From positions 85,435,671 to 85,499,670 of the forward strand of contig NC_092053.1 in assembly GCF_003086295.3 (NCBI RefSeq): DNA of 64,000 bases, given 5' to 3'. A program made the position numbers and the translations under genes. The DNA comes from Arachis hypogaea. Taxonomy: Eukaryota; Streptophyta; Magnoliopsida; Fabales; Fabaceae. Shown here in pieces: positions 47,068 through 58,863 of this stretch. Below the pieces are notes generated by a model. It made no database searches. It was not told the DNA's origin and saw only the letters and a list, made by a program, of their open reading frames with translations. Each line of letters begins with the position of its first letter. The first letter of the stretch is position 1.

Positions 47068-48006
47068 ACGGAGATTCTGATTAAGGAATCTAAGAGATAT
47101 TCATTCAATCTGATGTAGAACGGAGGTGCTTGTCAGACACACGTTCATGGATTGAGGAAGGTGATGAAGGTCACTGATCATCACCTTCTCCATAGTTAAG
47201 CGCGAATGGATATCTTAGATAGAAACATGCATGTTTGAATAGAAAACAGAAATACTTGCATTAATTCATTGAGACACAGCAGAGCTCCTCATCCCCAACA
47301 ATGGAGTTTAGAGACTCATGCCGTCAAAGAGTACAAAGTTTTTGATCTAAAAATGTCATGAGATCCAAAATAAGTCTCTAAAAGTTGTTTAAATAATAAA
47401 CTAGTAGCCTAGGTTTACAGAAATTGAGTAAACCATAATAGATGGCATAGAGATCCACTTTTGGGGCCCACTTGGTGTGTGCTGGGGCTGCGACTTAAGC
47501 AATTCACGTGCATAAGGCCATTTTGGGCATTCAACGCCAGGTTTGGATCCATTTCTGGCGTTGAACTCCAACTTTTAATCCTTTTCTGGCGCTGGACGCC
47601 AGAATTGGGCAGAGAACTGGCGTTGAACGCCAGTTTACGTCGTCTATCCTTGAGCAAAGTATGGACTATTATATATTTCTGGAAAGCCCTGGATGTCTAC
47701 TTTCCAACGCAATTGGTAGCACGCCATTTCGAGTTCTGTAGCTCCAGAAAATCCACTTTGAGTGCAGGGAGGTCAGAATCCAACAGCATCAGCAGTCCTT
47801 TTTCAGCCTGAATCAGATTTTTGCTCAGCTCCCTCAATTTCAGCCAGAAAAATGCCTGAAATTACAGAAAAACACACAACTCATAGTAAAGTCCAGAAAT
47901 ATGAATTTTTCCTAAAAACTAATTAAAATAAACTAAAAACTAACTAAAACATACTAAAAGCTATATGAAATTAACCCCAAAAAGCGTATAAAATATCCGC
48001 TCATCA
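47068..48006 (-). mobile_element. 3' LTR of H, truncated
   Basis: It matches 57468-58407 of the 5' LTR. The 600 bp nearest the U5 end are missing at the left edge, so the element was cut after insertion and no target duplication survives. Palindromes GGCGTTGAACGCCAG lie at 47525-47635. Confidence 0.88.
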
Positions 48007-48044
48007 CAACACCAAACTTAAACTGTTGCTTGTCCTCAAGCAAC
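48007..48044 (-). other. AGGA-loop hairpin and polypurine tract before the H 3' LTR
   Basis: On the - strand GTTGCTTG-AGGA-CAAGCAAC (48044-48025) then AG and TTTAAGTTTGGTGTTG (48022-48007) abut the LTR. This is the same module as D at 24287-24324. Confidence 0.8.
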
Positions 48045-49062
48045 TAGACAAATAAAATAGAAGACTAATAGGTTAAGAAGCAATAATATCTCAGAGTTTT
48101 TGAGTGAAGCTCAGATTCTAATTAGATGAGCGGGACTAGTAGCTTTTTGCTTCCGAACAGTTTTGGCATCTCACTTTATCCATTGAAGCTCAGAGTGATT
48201 GGCATCTATAAGAACTTAGAATTCAGATAGTGTTATTGATTCTCCTATTTCAGTATGATGATTCTTGAACACAGCTATTTCATGAGTCTTGGCCGTGGCC
48301 CTAAGCACTTTGTTTTCCAGTATTACCACCGGATACATAAATGCCACAGACACATAATTGGGTGAACCCTTTGGATTGTGACTCAGCTTTGCTAAAGTCC
48401 CCAATTAGAGGTTTCCAGAGTTCTTAAGCACACTCTTCTTTCTACTTTGGACCTTGAATTTAACCGCTCAGTCTCAAGTTTTCACTTGACACCTTCACGC
48501 CACAAGCACATGGTTAGGGACAGCTCGGTTTAGCCGCTTAGGCCAGGATTTTATTCCCTTAGGCCCTCCTATCCACTGATGCTCAAAGCCTTGGGATCCT
48601 TTTTATTACCCTTGCCTTTTGGTTTTAAGGGCTATTGGCTTTTTCTGCTTTTCTTCTCTCTTTTTTTTTTTTTGCTACTTTTTCTTGCTTCAAGAATCAT
48701 TTTTATGATTTTTCAGATTATCAATAACATGTCTCATGTTCACCATTCTTTCAAGAGCCAACATATTTAACAGTCTTAAACAACAAATTCAAGAGACATA
48801 TGCACTGTTCAAGCATTCATTCAGAAGACAGAAAGTATTGCCACTGCATTTAACTAATTAGAATTTCTCTTATTAAAAACTCGAAATTTTATTGCCTCTT
48901 ATTCAAAAGATCTACTATTTTATTCATGTTTGCTGATGATGAGAAAAATAAACTATGGCTTAATTCGAGATAAAATCAAAATAGATACTAATTACTACTA
49001 TATGACTCCTAAGGTGAACTTCTATAACGACACTATCACAGAGTTAAAGTAGAAATTGGAAT
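48045..49062 (-). other. Long conserved noncoding 3' block of H
   Basis: Counterpart of 23180-24286 in D. The portion 48110-48835 is about 93% identical to D by eye, although no protein is encoded; 48836-49062 is less similar. Confidence 0.7.
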
Positions 49063-50196
49063 TTAACAACCTTTGTTCTGGGAAATGGGTGTTCCTCTGA
49101 TCCGTGGGGTGCTTGATTCTTCAAGAGAAAACTTCTGGCGCTTTAATTCCCTTAAGTCACGCCCTTGCTCCTCTTGTTCTTTAAACATATAGGTCAGCAT
49201 TTGACTGTGTTCCTTCTGTTCTTTTATTATTTGCTCCATAGCTTCCCGTATCTTGGTGACAGACGTCTCAAGATACTCCCAGTATTTAGATTGAGGGATT
49301 TCTGGGAGAAATTCCTGTGTTTTCTTCTTGGTGGGATCCTCCTGCGCTTGTTGTTTTTCCATTGATACTTTGGTGATTGGTTTCTCAACTGAGATATACT
49401 CAGTTATTCCCATTCTTACCCCGGCGTCCTTCCAGAGTAGAGAGATCACGCTTGGATAAGCCAACCTGGCCTCTTTAGAATTTTTGTTAGCAATTTTGTA
49501 GAATTCAGCTGAGATCAGCTGATGAACTTCCACTTCCTTTCCCATCATGATGCAATGGATCATCACTGCTCTTTTAACTGTGACTTCAGAACGGTTGCTA
49601 GTAGGCAACAGAGAATGCCCAATGAAGTCCAGCCATCCTCTGGCGACTGGTTTGAGATCCTCTCTCTTGAGTTGATTTGGGACACCCTTTGTGTTGGTGG
49701 TCCACCTGGCTCCAGGGATACATATGTCCTCTAGAATCTTATCCAGGCCCTTGTCTGTTCTCATCATTCTCCTGTTGAAGGAGTCTGGATCATCTTTCAG
49801 CTGAGGTAGCTTTAAGATCTCTCTGATCTTATCAGGGATGGTATGAACAATCTTTCCTCTGACCATGGTCCGATATTCATAGAAAGAAGTTCCAGATAGT
49901 TTTTGCTTGTCAGTCTACCACATATTGGCATAGAACTCCTGGACCATATTCCTTCCCACTTTCGTTTCAGGATTAGCTAGGACTTCCCAGTTCCTGATTC
50001 AAATTTGCTCCTGGATCTCCGGATATTCATCTTCTTTCAGATCGAATCTAACTTTCGGGATCACTGATCTCAGACCCATTATTTTGTTATAATGGTCTGA
50101 ATGTTCTTTAGATAAGAACTTCCCTTGATTCCAAAGTGGTTTTGGAACGCTCTCTTTCTTGCCTCTTGGAGTGGGTTGTTTTCCTTTAGGAGCCAT
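49063..50196 (-). pseudogene. ORF2 of H (putative plant transposon protein family), two stops
   Basis: The frame starts MAPKGKQPTPRGKKESV at 50196, breaks at TGA 49999-50001 and TAG 49915-49917, and then runs open from 49914 to 49063. Blocks parallel D: VIPKVRFDLKEDEYPEI, MVQEFYANMW, YRTMVRGK, LKREDLKPVARGWLDFI, PTSNRSEVTVKRAVMIHCIM (near 49570), then a coiled-coil-like tail (EQIIKEQKEHSQMLTYMFKE). Overall identity to the D protein looks near half, with the core around PTSNRSEVTV best kept. Function unknown. Confidence 0.75.
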
Positions 50197-50217
50197 GATC
50201 TTAGTGATCGCGGATAA

Positions 50218-50254
50218 CACACCAAACTTAGAGGTTTGCTTGTCCTCAAGCAAA
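50218..50254 (-). other. AGGA-loop hairpin plus polypurine-like motif before ORF2 (H)
   Basis: On the - strand TTTGCTTG-AGGA-CAAGCAAA (50254-50235, perfect 8-bp stem) then CCTC and TAAGTTTGGTGTGT. It lies 21 bp before the ORF2 ATG. The stem differs from the 3' LTR copy of the same element by a G-C to T-A pair change at its base. Confidence 0.78.
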
Positions 50255-50756
50255 AGAAAAGAGAGGGATAGAAGGAGAGCTAGGTGCAATTGTTGATGGA
50301 AGGGGGGGCCGAACCCAAATTTAAAGGGAGGGAGGGTGGGTTTTCGAAAAAAGATAAAGATATGATAAAAAGATTGATTTGGAAAAGATAAGATAGAAGA
50401 TATGATAAGAGAGGATATAGTTTAAAATTGAAAAGATCTGAAAGATTTTTGAAAAAGATAGATTTAGATTTTGAAAAAGATAAAGTGGAGGTTTTGAAAA
50501 AGATATTGATGAGTTGAAAAGATAGATTTGTTAAAAAAAAGGATTTGAAAAGAGTTGGATTGAATTTGCAAAGAGGCCTGGTGCTTATGGATTAAAATAC
50601 ATTTGATATTTTTAAGGTAGGGTTTTTAGAAATTAGGGATTTTAGAAATCAGGGTTCTTAACATGTTTATGCAAGAAATCATGAATTGAAGTATGAAAAT
50701 CAAGATTTAGAATGAAAAAATATGAAGAAAAATGAGTTTTGCCTCCTCCCTGCCAT
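50255..50756 (-). other. Noncoding spacer of H, GAAAAGAT-rich
   Basis: A low-complexity stretch of TTGAAAAAGATA-like strings (on the + strand), comparable to the leader sequences. No reading frame. Confidence 0.5.
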
Positions 50757-50935
50757 CCTGGCGTTTGAATGCCCAAACACTGCCTGTTTTGGGCGTTCAA
50801 CGCCCAAATGCTGCTCTCCTGGGCGTTCAACGCCCAGCTACTGCCATTACTGGCGTTCAACGCCCAGTGGGTGCCCAGTTCTGGCGTTGAACGCCCAGAT
50901 TGCTACCATTACTGGCGTTTTCTTGCCAGTGAGCT
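50757..50935 (-). repeat. GGCGTTNAACGCC palindrome array in the H pol-ORF2 spacer
   Basis: Six units near 50758, 50790, 50820, 50850, 50882 and 50912, about 30-32 bp apart, of the form GGGCGTTCAACGCCC or TGGCGTTGAACGCCC. Same motif and place as the D array at 21336-21582. Confidence 0.9.
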
Positions 50936-51077
50936 CTTTTTTTCTGTTTTGTGTGCCAAATCCTTCTGTAACTCTGTGAACTTATACAAATGATTCCTCA
51001 CCTTAGTGTCAGTAAACTTTATATAAATAAATAAAAATAAAAATAGGGCAAAATGCTTAGAGGATTGATGCCCCATG

Positions 51078-51103
51078 GCTGGGTTGCCTCCCAGCAAGCG
51101 CTT
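51078..51103 (-). other. AGGCAA-loop hairpin after pol (H)
   Basis: On the - strand AAGCGCTT (51103-51096) then GCTGGG-AGGCAA-CCCAGC (51095-51078), a perfect 6-bp stem about 45 bp after the pol stop. Confidence 0.78.
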
Positions 51104-51137
51104 CTTTATTGTCTTTTAGCTGGACCTTGCTGAGCTT

Positions 51138-54100
51138 TTAGTCTAGTTTCAGCCTTGAGAACTCTTGCTCAATGTTGCCTTCAAGATAGTGCTTGATTCT
51201 CTATCCATTGACAATGAACCTCTTATCAGAATCGATATCTTGAAGCTCTACATAACCATATGGTGATACGCTTGTAATCACGTATGGTCCCTTCCACCGG
51301 GATTTCAATTTCCCGGGGAATAGCCTGAGTCTAGAGTTGAACAGCAGAACCTTCTGTCCTGGTTCAAAGATTCTAGATGACAGCTTTCTGTCATGCCACT
51401 TTTTTTATTTCTCTTTATAAAGCTTGGCATTTTCGAAAGCTGTGAATCTGAACTCCTCTAGCTCATTTAGCTGGAGCAATCTTTTTTCTCCTGCTAATTT
51501 GGCATCAAAGTTTAGGAATCTGCTTGCTCAGTAGGCCTTATGTTCCAGTTCCACGGGCAGGTGACATGCCTTACCATACACCAGTTGGTATGGAGAGGTC
51601 CCTATAGGGGTCTTGAATGCTGTTCTGTAAGCCCACAGAGCATCATCCAAGCTCCGTGCCCAATCTTTTCTACGGGTATTTACTGTCCATTCTAGGATTC
51701 TCTTTAATTCTCTGTTAGAGACTTCAGCTTGCCCATTAGTTTGTGGATGATATGGAGTAGCCACCTTGTGGCGAATTCCATACCGAACCATGGCAGAGTA
51801 AAGCTGTTTATTGCAGAAGTGAGTGCCCCCATCACTGATTAGTACTCTAGGGACACCAAATCTGCTAAAGATATGTTTCTGGAGGAACTTCAGCACTGTC
51901 TTAGTATCATTGGTGGGTGTGGCAATGGCCTCAACCCATTTTGATACATAGTCAACTGCCACCAGAATATAAGTGTTTGAGTATGATGGTGGGAAAGGTC
52001 CCATGAAGTCAATTCCCCATACGTCAAACAAATCAATTTCCAAGATTTCTTGTTGGGGCATGGCGTAACCATGAGGCAGATTACCAGCTCTTTGGCAACT
52101 GTCACAGTTACGTACAAACTCTCGGGAATCTTTATAGAGTGTGGGCCAATAGAGGCCACATTGGAGGACCTTGGTTGCTGTTCGCTCACCTCCGAAATGG
52201 CCTCCATATTGAGATCCATGGCAATGCCATAGGATCCTCTGTGCCTCTTCTCTAGGCACACACCTACAGATTATTCCGTCTGCACATCTCTTAAAGAGAT
52301 AGGGTTCATCCCACAAGTTGTACTTTGCATCAGTAATTAATTTCTTCTTTTGTATCCTGTTGTACTCCTTGGGTATGAACCTTGCAGCTTTATAGTTTGC
52401 AATATCGGCAAACCATGGTGCTTCCTGAATGGCAAATAAATGCTCATCCGGAAACGTCTCAGAGATCTCAAGAGAGGGGAGGGACGTCCCTTCTACTGGC
52501 TCTATCCGGGACAGATGATCAGCCACTTGGTTCTCTGTCCCTTTTCTGTCTCTTATTTCTATATCAAACTCTTGCAGAAGCAACACCCATCTGATGAGCC
52601 TGGGTTTTGAATCCTGCTTTGTGAGTAGATATTTAAGAGCAGCATGATCAGTATACACAATCACTTTTGATCCTACTAAGTATGATCTGAACTTGTCAAT
52701 GACGTAAACCACTGCAAGTAATTCTTTTTCTGTGGTTGTGTAATTTTTCTGGGCATCATTTAGAACGCGACTGGCGTAATAAATGACATGCAGAAGCTTA
52801 TCATGCCTCTGTCCCAACACTACACCAATAGCGTGATCACTGGCATCACACATTAGCTCAAATAGTAATGTCCAGTCTGGTGCAGAAATGACTGGTGCTG
52901 TGACCAGCTTAGCTTTCAGCGTTTCAAATGCCTGCAGGCACTCTATGTCAAATACAAATGGTGTGTCAGCAGTTAGCAGATTGCTTAGAGGTTTTGCGAT
53001 TTTTGAAAAATCCTTTATAAACCTCCTATAGAATCCTGCGTGCCCCAGAAAGCTTCTGATTGCCTTAACATTGGCAGGTGGTGGTAATTTTTCAATTACC
53101 TCTATTTTTGCTTGATCCACCTCTATTCCCTTGTTTGAAATTTTATGCCCAAGAACAATCCCTTCAGTCACCATGAAGTGACATTTTTCCCAGTTTAAAA
53201 CTAGGTTGGTCTCTTGGCATCTTTTCAGAACAAGTTTCAGGTGATCAAGACAGGAGCTGAATGAGTCTCCATATACTGAGAAGTCATCCATGAAGACTTC
53301 CAGAAATTTTTCCACCATATCAGAGAAAATAAAGAGCATGCATCTTTGGAAGGTTGCAGGCGCATTACACAGTCCAAATGGCATCCTTCTATAAGCAAAC
53401 ACTCCAGATGGACATGTGAATGCCGTTTTCTCTTGATCCTGAGGATCTACTGCAATCTGGTTATAGCCTGAGTAGCCATCCAAAAAGCAGTAATAATCAT
53501 GACCTGCTAGTCTTTCTAGCATCTGGTCTATGAATGGTAAAGGAAAATGATCCTTTCTGATGGCTGTATTGAGCCTTCTGTAGTCAATACACATGCGCCA
53601 CCCTGTAACTGTTCTTGTAGGAACCAATTCATTTTTTTCATTATGAATCACTGTCATGCCTCCCTTTTTTGGGACGACTTGGACAGGGCTCACCCAGGGG
53701 CTATTAGAAATAGGATAAATAATCCCAGCCTCTAGTAATTTGGTGACCTCTTTCTGCACCACTTCCTTCATGGCTGGATTTAGCCGCCTCTGTGGTTGAA
53801 CCACTGGTTTGGCATTATCCTCCAATAAGATTTTATGCATGCATCTAGCTGGGCTTATGCCCTTAAGGTCACCTCTGGACCACCCAAGAGCTGTCTTGTG
53901 TGTCCTTAGCACTTGAATAAGTGCTTCCTCTTCCTGTGAATTTAAGGCAGGGCTTATGATCACTGGAAAAGTGTCACCTTCTCCCAGAAATGCATATTTC
54001 AAGGACGGTGGTAATGGCTTGAGCTCGGGTTTAGGAGGTTTTTCTTCTTCCAGAAAAATTTTCAGAGGCTCTTTCATGTCCTCTGAATCCTCTAAATCAG

Positions 54101-54281
54101 GCTGAACATCTTTGAAGATGTTTTCCAACTCTGATTCGAGACTCTCAGCCATGTTGATCTCTTCTACCAAAGAGTCAATAAGATCAACATTCATGCAGTC
54201 TTTTGATGTGTCAGGATGCTGCATGGCTTTGACAGCGTTCAACTTAGACTCATCATCATTGACTTTCAGGGTTATTTCCCC
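51138..54281 (-). pseudogene. pol: pol of H: RT, RNase H, integrase, with in-frame stops
   Basis: In frame with the upstream protease but separated from it by TAG at 54282-54284. An uninterrupted 904-residue stretch (54242-51528) holds RT ([21 protein letters not shown] near residue 317), RNase H (CDAS, TEKELLA, TDHAAL, ADHLSR) and integrase (H2C2 zinc site [10 protein letters not shown]...[19 protein letters not shown]; Glu in NRELK). The integrase C-terminus continues past TGA at 51528-51530 with further stops near 51410 and 51205, ending at TAA 51138-51140. All catalytic motifs are preserved, so inactivation is recent and due to point changes. The product would have served H and probably D. 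Confidence 0.88.
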
Positions 54282-55043
54282 CTATTGGACGTCAATGAGG
54301 GATCGTCCAGTTGCTAGGAAGGGTCTTCCTAGAATGAGAGTAGTACTCTTGTGCTCCTCCATTTCCAACACAACAAAGTCAGTGGGAAAGGCGAATGGCC
54401 CAACTCTGACAATCATGTCTTCAATCACGCCTGATGGGTATTTAGTGGAGCCATCAGCAAGTTGGAGACATATCCTGGTTGGTTTAACTTCTTCAGTTAA
54501 GCCAAGCTTTCTGATAGTGGATGCAGGTATTAGGTTGATGCTTGCCCCAAGATCGCATAAAGCTGTCTTGGTGCATTGACCTTCTAATATGCATGGTATC
54601 AGAAAACTACCAGGGTCTTTGAGCTTCTCAGGAAAGCTTTTCAGAATGACTGCACTGCATTCTTCAGTGAGGAGAACTCTTTTTGTTTCTCTCCAATCCT
54701 TTTTATGACTCAAGATCTCTTTCATGAACTTGGCATAAGAAGGTATTTGCTCAAGTGCTTCTGCAAATGGAATCTTTATTTCAAGAGTCCTGAGGTAATC
54801 TGCAAAGCGAGCAAATTGCTTATCCTGCTCCTCTTTCCGGAGTTTTTGAGGATAAGGTATCTTGGCTTTATATTCTTCAACCTTAGTTGCTGTAGGTTTA
54901 TTGCCTACAGAAGTGGTTGAAGAAGCCTTTTTAGAGGGGTTGTCATCAGCACATGTGTGTGTCTGATCCCTCACTGGCAATTGAGTGCCAGAGTTAGAAG
55001 CTGGAGTGACGTGAGACGCTAACTCATTATCTGTTCCTGGCGT
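54282..55043 (-). pseudogene. pro: Protease region of H
   Basis: In frame with gag and pol, between TAG at 55044-55046 and TAG at 54282-54284. A Lys-rich linker (YPQKLRKEEQDKQFARFADY) leads to a retropepsin with ALCDLGASINLIP (catalytic Asp) and [11 protein letters not shown]. It matures the polyprotein in particles. The residues upstream of the first Met at 54980 are also open, so that Met is not a start. Confidence 0.82.
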
Positions 55044-55235
55044 CTAAACGCCAGAACTGTGCCCATTTTGGGCGTTCAGCGCCAGGTCTTGCCCATTTTG
55101 AGCATTCAACGCCAGATCCTTGCCTATTTCTAGCGTTGAACGCCAGTCCTGCCTTGTTTCTGGCGTTGAACGCCAGTCCTGAGCATGGTCTGGGCGTTCA
55201 GCGCCAGCTTTCCACCAAATTTCTGGCGTTTTAAT
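55040..55235 (-). repeat. 30-bp palindrome array inside the H gag-protease frame
   Basis: About seven GGCGTTNAACGCC units near 55041, 55070, 55101, 55131, 55160, 55190 and 55221, almost exactly 30 bp apart. A 30-bp period keeps the reading frame, unlike the slightly irregular 29-37-bp spacing in the noncoding array of D. Confidence 0.85.
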
Positions 55236-56246
55236 TCCAGAATTACTTTTCCCTGGGCTCTTATTGTCCTTAGGTGAATTTTGAGTAGTTTGCTCATTTC
55301 TTAGCTTTTTGCTACCTTGAGGTGGGGTATTTAATGTTTTCCCACTTCTTAGTTGAACTGCTTGGCATTCTTCTGTTATTTGCCTTGACAGTTGCTGCTT
55401 TGTTTGCTTAAACTGTTCGTCCATATGTATATTAGCCATCCTTGTCTCTTGTAGTCTATCTTTGAATTCGGCTAACTGCTTTGTTAGAAAGTCCAATTGC
55501 TGATTGAATTCAGCAGCTTGTTTTACAGGACTGAGTTCAGCAGTTACTGTTTTAACCTCTTCTTTCATGGAAGGGTCACTGCTTAGATACAGATGCTGAT
55601 TCCTGGCAACTGTATCAATGAGCTCTTGAGCCTCTTCAATTGTCTTTCTCATGTGGATAGATCCACCAGCTGAGTAGTCCAAAGACATCTGAGCTCCTTC
55701 TGCAAGCCCATAATAGAAGATGTCTAACTGAACCCACTCTGAAAACATTTCAGAGAGGCATTTTCGTAGCATCTCTCTGTATCTCTCCCAGGCATCATAA
55801 AGAGATTCATTATCTCCTTGTTTAAAGCCTTGGATGTCCAGCCTTAGCTGTGTCATCCGTTTTGGGGGAAAGTATTGATTCAGGAATTTTTCTGTTAGCT
55901 GCTTCCATGTCCTTATGCTGGCCTTAGGTTGGTTATTCAACCACCTCTTAGCTTGATCTTTTACAGCAAATGGAAACAGTAACAGTCTGTAGACATCCTG
56001 ATCTATTTCTTTATCATGTACTGTGTCAGCAATCTGTAGAAACTGTGCCAGAAACTCTGTAGGTTCTTCCTGTGGAAGACCAGAATACTGGCAACTTTGC
56101 TGCACCATGATGATGAGCTGAGGATTTAACTCAAAGCTACTGACTCCAATGGAGGGCATGCAGATGCTACTCCCATATGAAGCAATAGAGGGGTTAGAAT
56201 ATGACCCCAGAGTCCTCCTGGACTGTTCATTTCCATTTAGATCCAT
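55044..56246 (-). pseudogene. gag: Gag of H, ending in a decapeptide-repeat insertion
   Basis: A 400-residue stretch from MDLNGNEQSRRTLG. The gag core spans about residues 30-220 (FELNPQLIIMVQQSCQ, LLLFPFAVKDQAKRWL, YDAWERYREMLRKC, SLDYSAGGSIHM), then a coiled-coil-like segment near 250-290 and ECQAVQLRSGKTL. The last 50 residues (about 55200-55044) are translated from the palindrome array and form ten-residue repeats (DWRSTPETRQ, DLALNAQNGQ, DLALNAQNGH). The stop TAG at 55044-55046 arises inside a palindrome unit (GGCGTTTAGACGCC), after which the frame continues into the protease; it is therefore probably a premature stop. The gag core itself looks intact. Confidence 0.8.
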
Positions 56247-56827
56247 GATGGAGAAAGGGAGATGATGTAAAATAAAAAAAATGGTTAAAAATTTTTGAAA
56301 AAATGAGGAGAGAGAGAAGGTGGTTAGGAAGTTTTGAAAAGGATATGATGATTTTTGAAAAAGGTTTTAAATTTTGAAATAAAAATCTGAATTTTAAAGG
56401 TAATTTTCGAAAATTAGCTTTAAAATAAAGAGAAAAGATATTTTTGAATTTAAAGAGGAGAGAGAAAAATAATAAGATAGCACAGGATTCAAAATTTTTA
56501 GATCTAGTGCTCCTTGTTTTTGAAAATTTTGGAGAGAAAACACCAAGGAACACCAAACTTAAAATTTTTTTAAGATCAAGACACAAGAAAAATTCAAGAA
56601 CACTTTGAAGACTCACAAGAACACCAAACTTAAAATTTTTAGAAAACCAAACTAAAATTTTCGAAAACTAAAGGGAAATCAACAAGAAAACACCAAACTT
56701 AAAGTTTGGCACAAAACTTAATAGAGAAATTATTATAAAAAAAAATTTTTTTTTTTGAAAAGAAAATAAAAGACTCTGACTCAAAAGACAAAAATTTCCT
56801 AATCTAAGCAACAAGATTCACCGTCAG
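56247..56827 (-). other. Untranslated leader of H
   Basis: A short AT-rich leader with three polypurine-like AAGTTTGGTGTT motifs on the - strand (ending near 56551, 56622 and 56691). The last forms a perfect inverted repeat CCAAACTT-A-AAGTTTGG at 56693-56709. Confidence 0.6.
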
Positions 56828-56845
56828 TTGTTCAAACTCGAACAA
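56828..56845 (-). other. Hairpin directly after the primer site (H)
   Basis: On the - strand TTGTTC-GAGTTT-GAACAA, identical to D 17005-17022. Confidence 0.55.
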
Positions 56846-56846
56846 T

Positions 56847-56863
56847 CCCCAGCAACGGCGCCA
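56847..56863 (-). other. Primer binding site, tRNA-Asp type (H)
   Basis: The - strand reads TGGCGCCGTTGCTGGGG, one mismatch from the tRNA-Asp complement (C to T at a former CC). Confidence 0.9.
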
Positions 56864-56869
56864 AAAACT

Positions 56870-58407
56870 TGGTGCACGAATTGTGAATCACACTTTTCAC
56901 AACTCGTACCACTAACCAGCAAGTGCACTGGGTCGTCCAAGTAATACCTTACGTGAGTAAGGGTCGAATCCCACGGAGATTGTTGGTTTGAAGCAATCTA
57001 TAGTTATCTTGCAATTCTTAGTCAGGAAGTCAATTATATTTATCAGTTGAATTGTGAATGAACAAGAGAGCATGGGTTAAAAGTTACTTGTTATGCAGTA
57101 ATGGAGAATATGTTGGAGTTTTGGAGATGCTTTGTCTTCTGAATTTCTGCTTTTCTCTGTTCTCTGATTCACGCACGCACGTCCTCCTATGGCAAGCTGT
57201 GTGTTGGGGCATCACCGTTGTCAATGGTTACATCCCCTCCTCTTGTGAAAATGGTCCAAATGCTCTGTCACAGCACGGCTAATCATCTGAGGTTCCCGAT
57301 CATGCTGGAGTAGGATTCACCCTCCTTTTGCGTCTGTCACTACGCCCAGCACTCGCGAGTTTGAAGCTCGTCACAGTCATTCAATCCCTGAATCCTACTC
57401 GGAATACCACAGACAAGGTTTAGACTTTCCGGATTCTCATGAATGCCGCCATCAATCTAGCTTATACCACGGAGATTCTGATTAAGGAATCTAAGAGATA
57501 TTCATTCAATCTGATGTAGAACGGAGGTGGTTGTCAGACACACGTTCATGGATTGAGGAAGGTGATGAAGGTCACTGATCATCACCTTCTCCATAGTTAA
57601 GCACGAATGGATATCTTAGATAGGAACATGCATGTTTGAATAGAAAACAGAAATACTTGCATTAATTCATTGAGACACAGCAGAGCTCCTCACCCCCAAC
57701 AATGGAGTTTAGAGACTCATGCCGTCAAAGAGTACAAAGTTTTTGATCTAAAAATGTCATGAGATCCAAAATAAGTCTCTAAAAGTTGTTTAAATAATAA
57801 ACTAGTAGCCTAGGTTTACAGAAATTGAGTAAACCATAACAGATGGTATAGAGATCCACTTCTGGGGCCCACTTAGTGTGTGCTGGGGCCGAGACTTAAG
57901 CAATTCACGTGCATAAGGCCATTTTGGGCGTTCAACGCCAGGTTTGGATCCATTTCTGGCGTTGAACTTCAACTTTTAATCCTTTTCTGGCGATGGACGC
58001 CAGAATTGGGCAGAGAACTGGCGTTGAATGCCAGTTTACATCATCTATCCTTGAGCAAAGTATGGACTATTATATATTTCTGGAAAGCCCAGGATGTCTA
58101 CTTTCCAACGCAATTGGTAGCACGCCATTTCGAGTTCTGTAGCTCCAGAAAATCCACTTTGAGTGCAGGGAGGTCAGAATCCAACAGCATCAGCAGTCCT
58201 TTTTCAGCCTGAATCAGATTTTTGCTCAGCTCCCTCAATTTCAGCCAAAAAAATATCTGAAATTACAGAAAAATACACAAATCATAGTAAAGTCCAGAAA
58301 TATAAATTTTTCCTAAAAACTAATGAAAATAAACTAAAAACTAACTAAAACATACTAAAAGCTATATGAAATTAACCCCAAAAAGCGTATAAAATATCCG
58401 CTCATCA
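56870..58407 (-). mobile_element. 5' LTR of element H
   Basis: 1538 bp from TGATGAGCGGATATTTTATA at 58407 to CGTGCACCA at 56870 (- strand). Palindrome cluster at 57925-58035. The region matching the D TATA box reads TTTATTATTTAAAC (near 57795-57808), a weaker TATA. The right flank CTCCA (58408-58412) would be its target duplication; the partner is lost. Confidence 0.9.
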
Positions 58408-58863
58408 CTCCACGTTATCGCTGGTGTTAGTGGCATTAACGTGGCCACTAACGCCACCAATCTTGCCCTTGTCGCTGGCGTTTGTGAGTGGCTAACTCCA
58501 CTACTAACACCACCAAGCTTGCCTTCCCACGTTAGTACTGGCATTAGTCGCGTTAACGTGGCCACTAACACCACTCCTCCCTTAGAAGCTGGCGTTGATA
58601 CTGGCGTTAACATGGCCACTAACGCCACTCCCCTCCTGCTTTCCTCTGCTACTTTTTGCCTATCATCAATCAAACAATTGCATCAAACCTTTGCTATAAT
58701 CACAAGATAATACATCATTCATTACATCAAGTAGTTATTTGCATTAATCTCATGAGAATGTGTATAATTCACAATGTTGATTGAATCAAGACATGCATAT
58801 ATAGCTCATCCAAATGCTTTCTTGTTGACTAAGAAAATGCATGAAACTAATCTAAAACATACT
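58408..58863 (-). mobile_element. Fragment of an Athila-like LTR
   Basis: It contains repeated GTTAGTGGC and GCCACTAACGCCAC palindromes (58420-58630), analogous to the CGTTGCCAACG array of LTR A/B but a different motif. An AT-rich stretch follows that resembles the beginning of LTR B read in the same (- strand) direction (ATGCATGAAAC, ATTTGCATTAATCTCATGA). Both ends are truncated. H inserted at its left edge. Confidence 0.5.

Larger units (their letters stand above)
47068..58407 (-). mobile_element. Athila-like retrotransposon H (FIDEL-like), probable former autonomous partner of D
   Basis: An 11.3-kb element on the - strand: 5' LTR (58407-56870), tRNA-Asp primer site (56863-56847), leader, a gag-protease-pol frame (56246-51138) with in-frame stops, post-pol hairpin, palindrome array, hairpin/polypurine module, ORF2 with two stops (50196-49063), a conserved 3' block and a 3' LTR cut at about 47068. 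LTR arms differ at roughly 25 positions over 940 bp by eye (about 2.6%), an age similar to D. It carries all the enzymes D lacks and the same LTR type. Confidence 0.88.
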
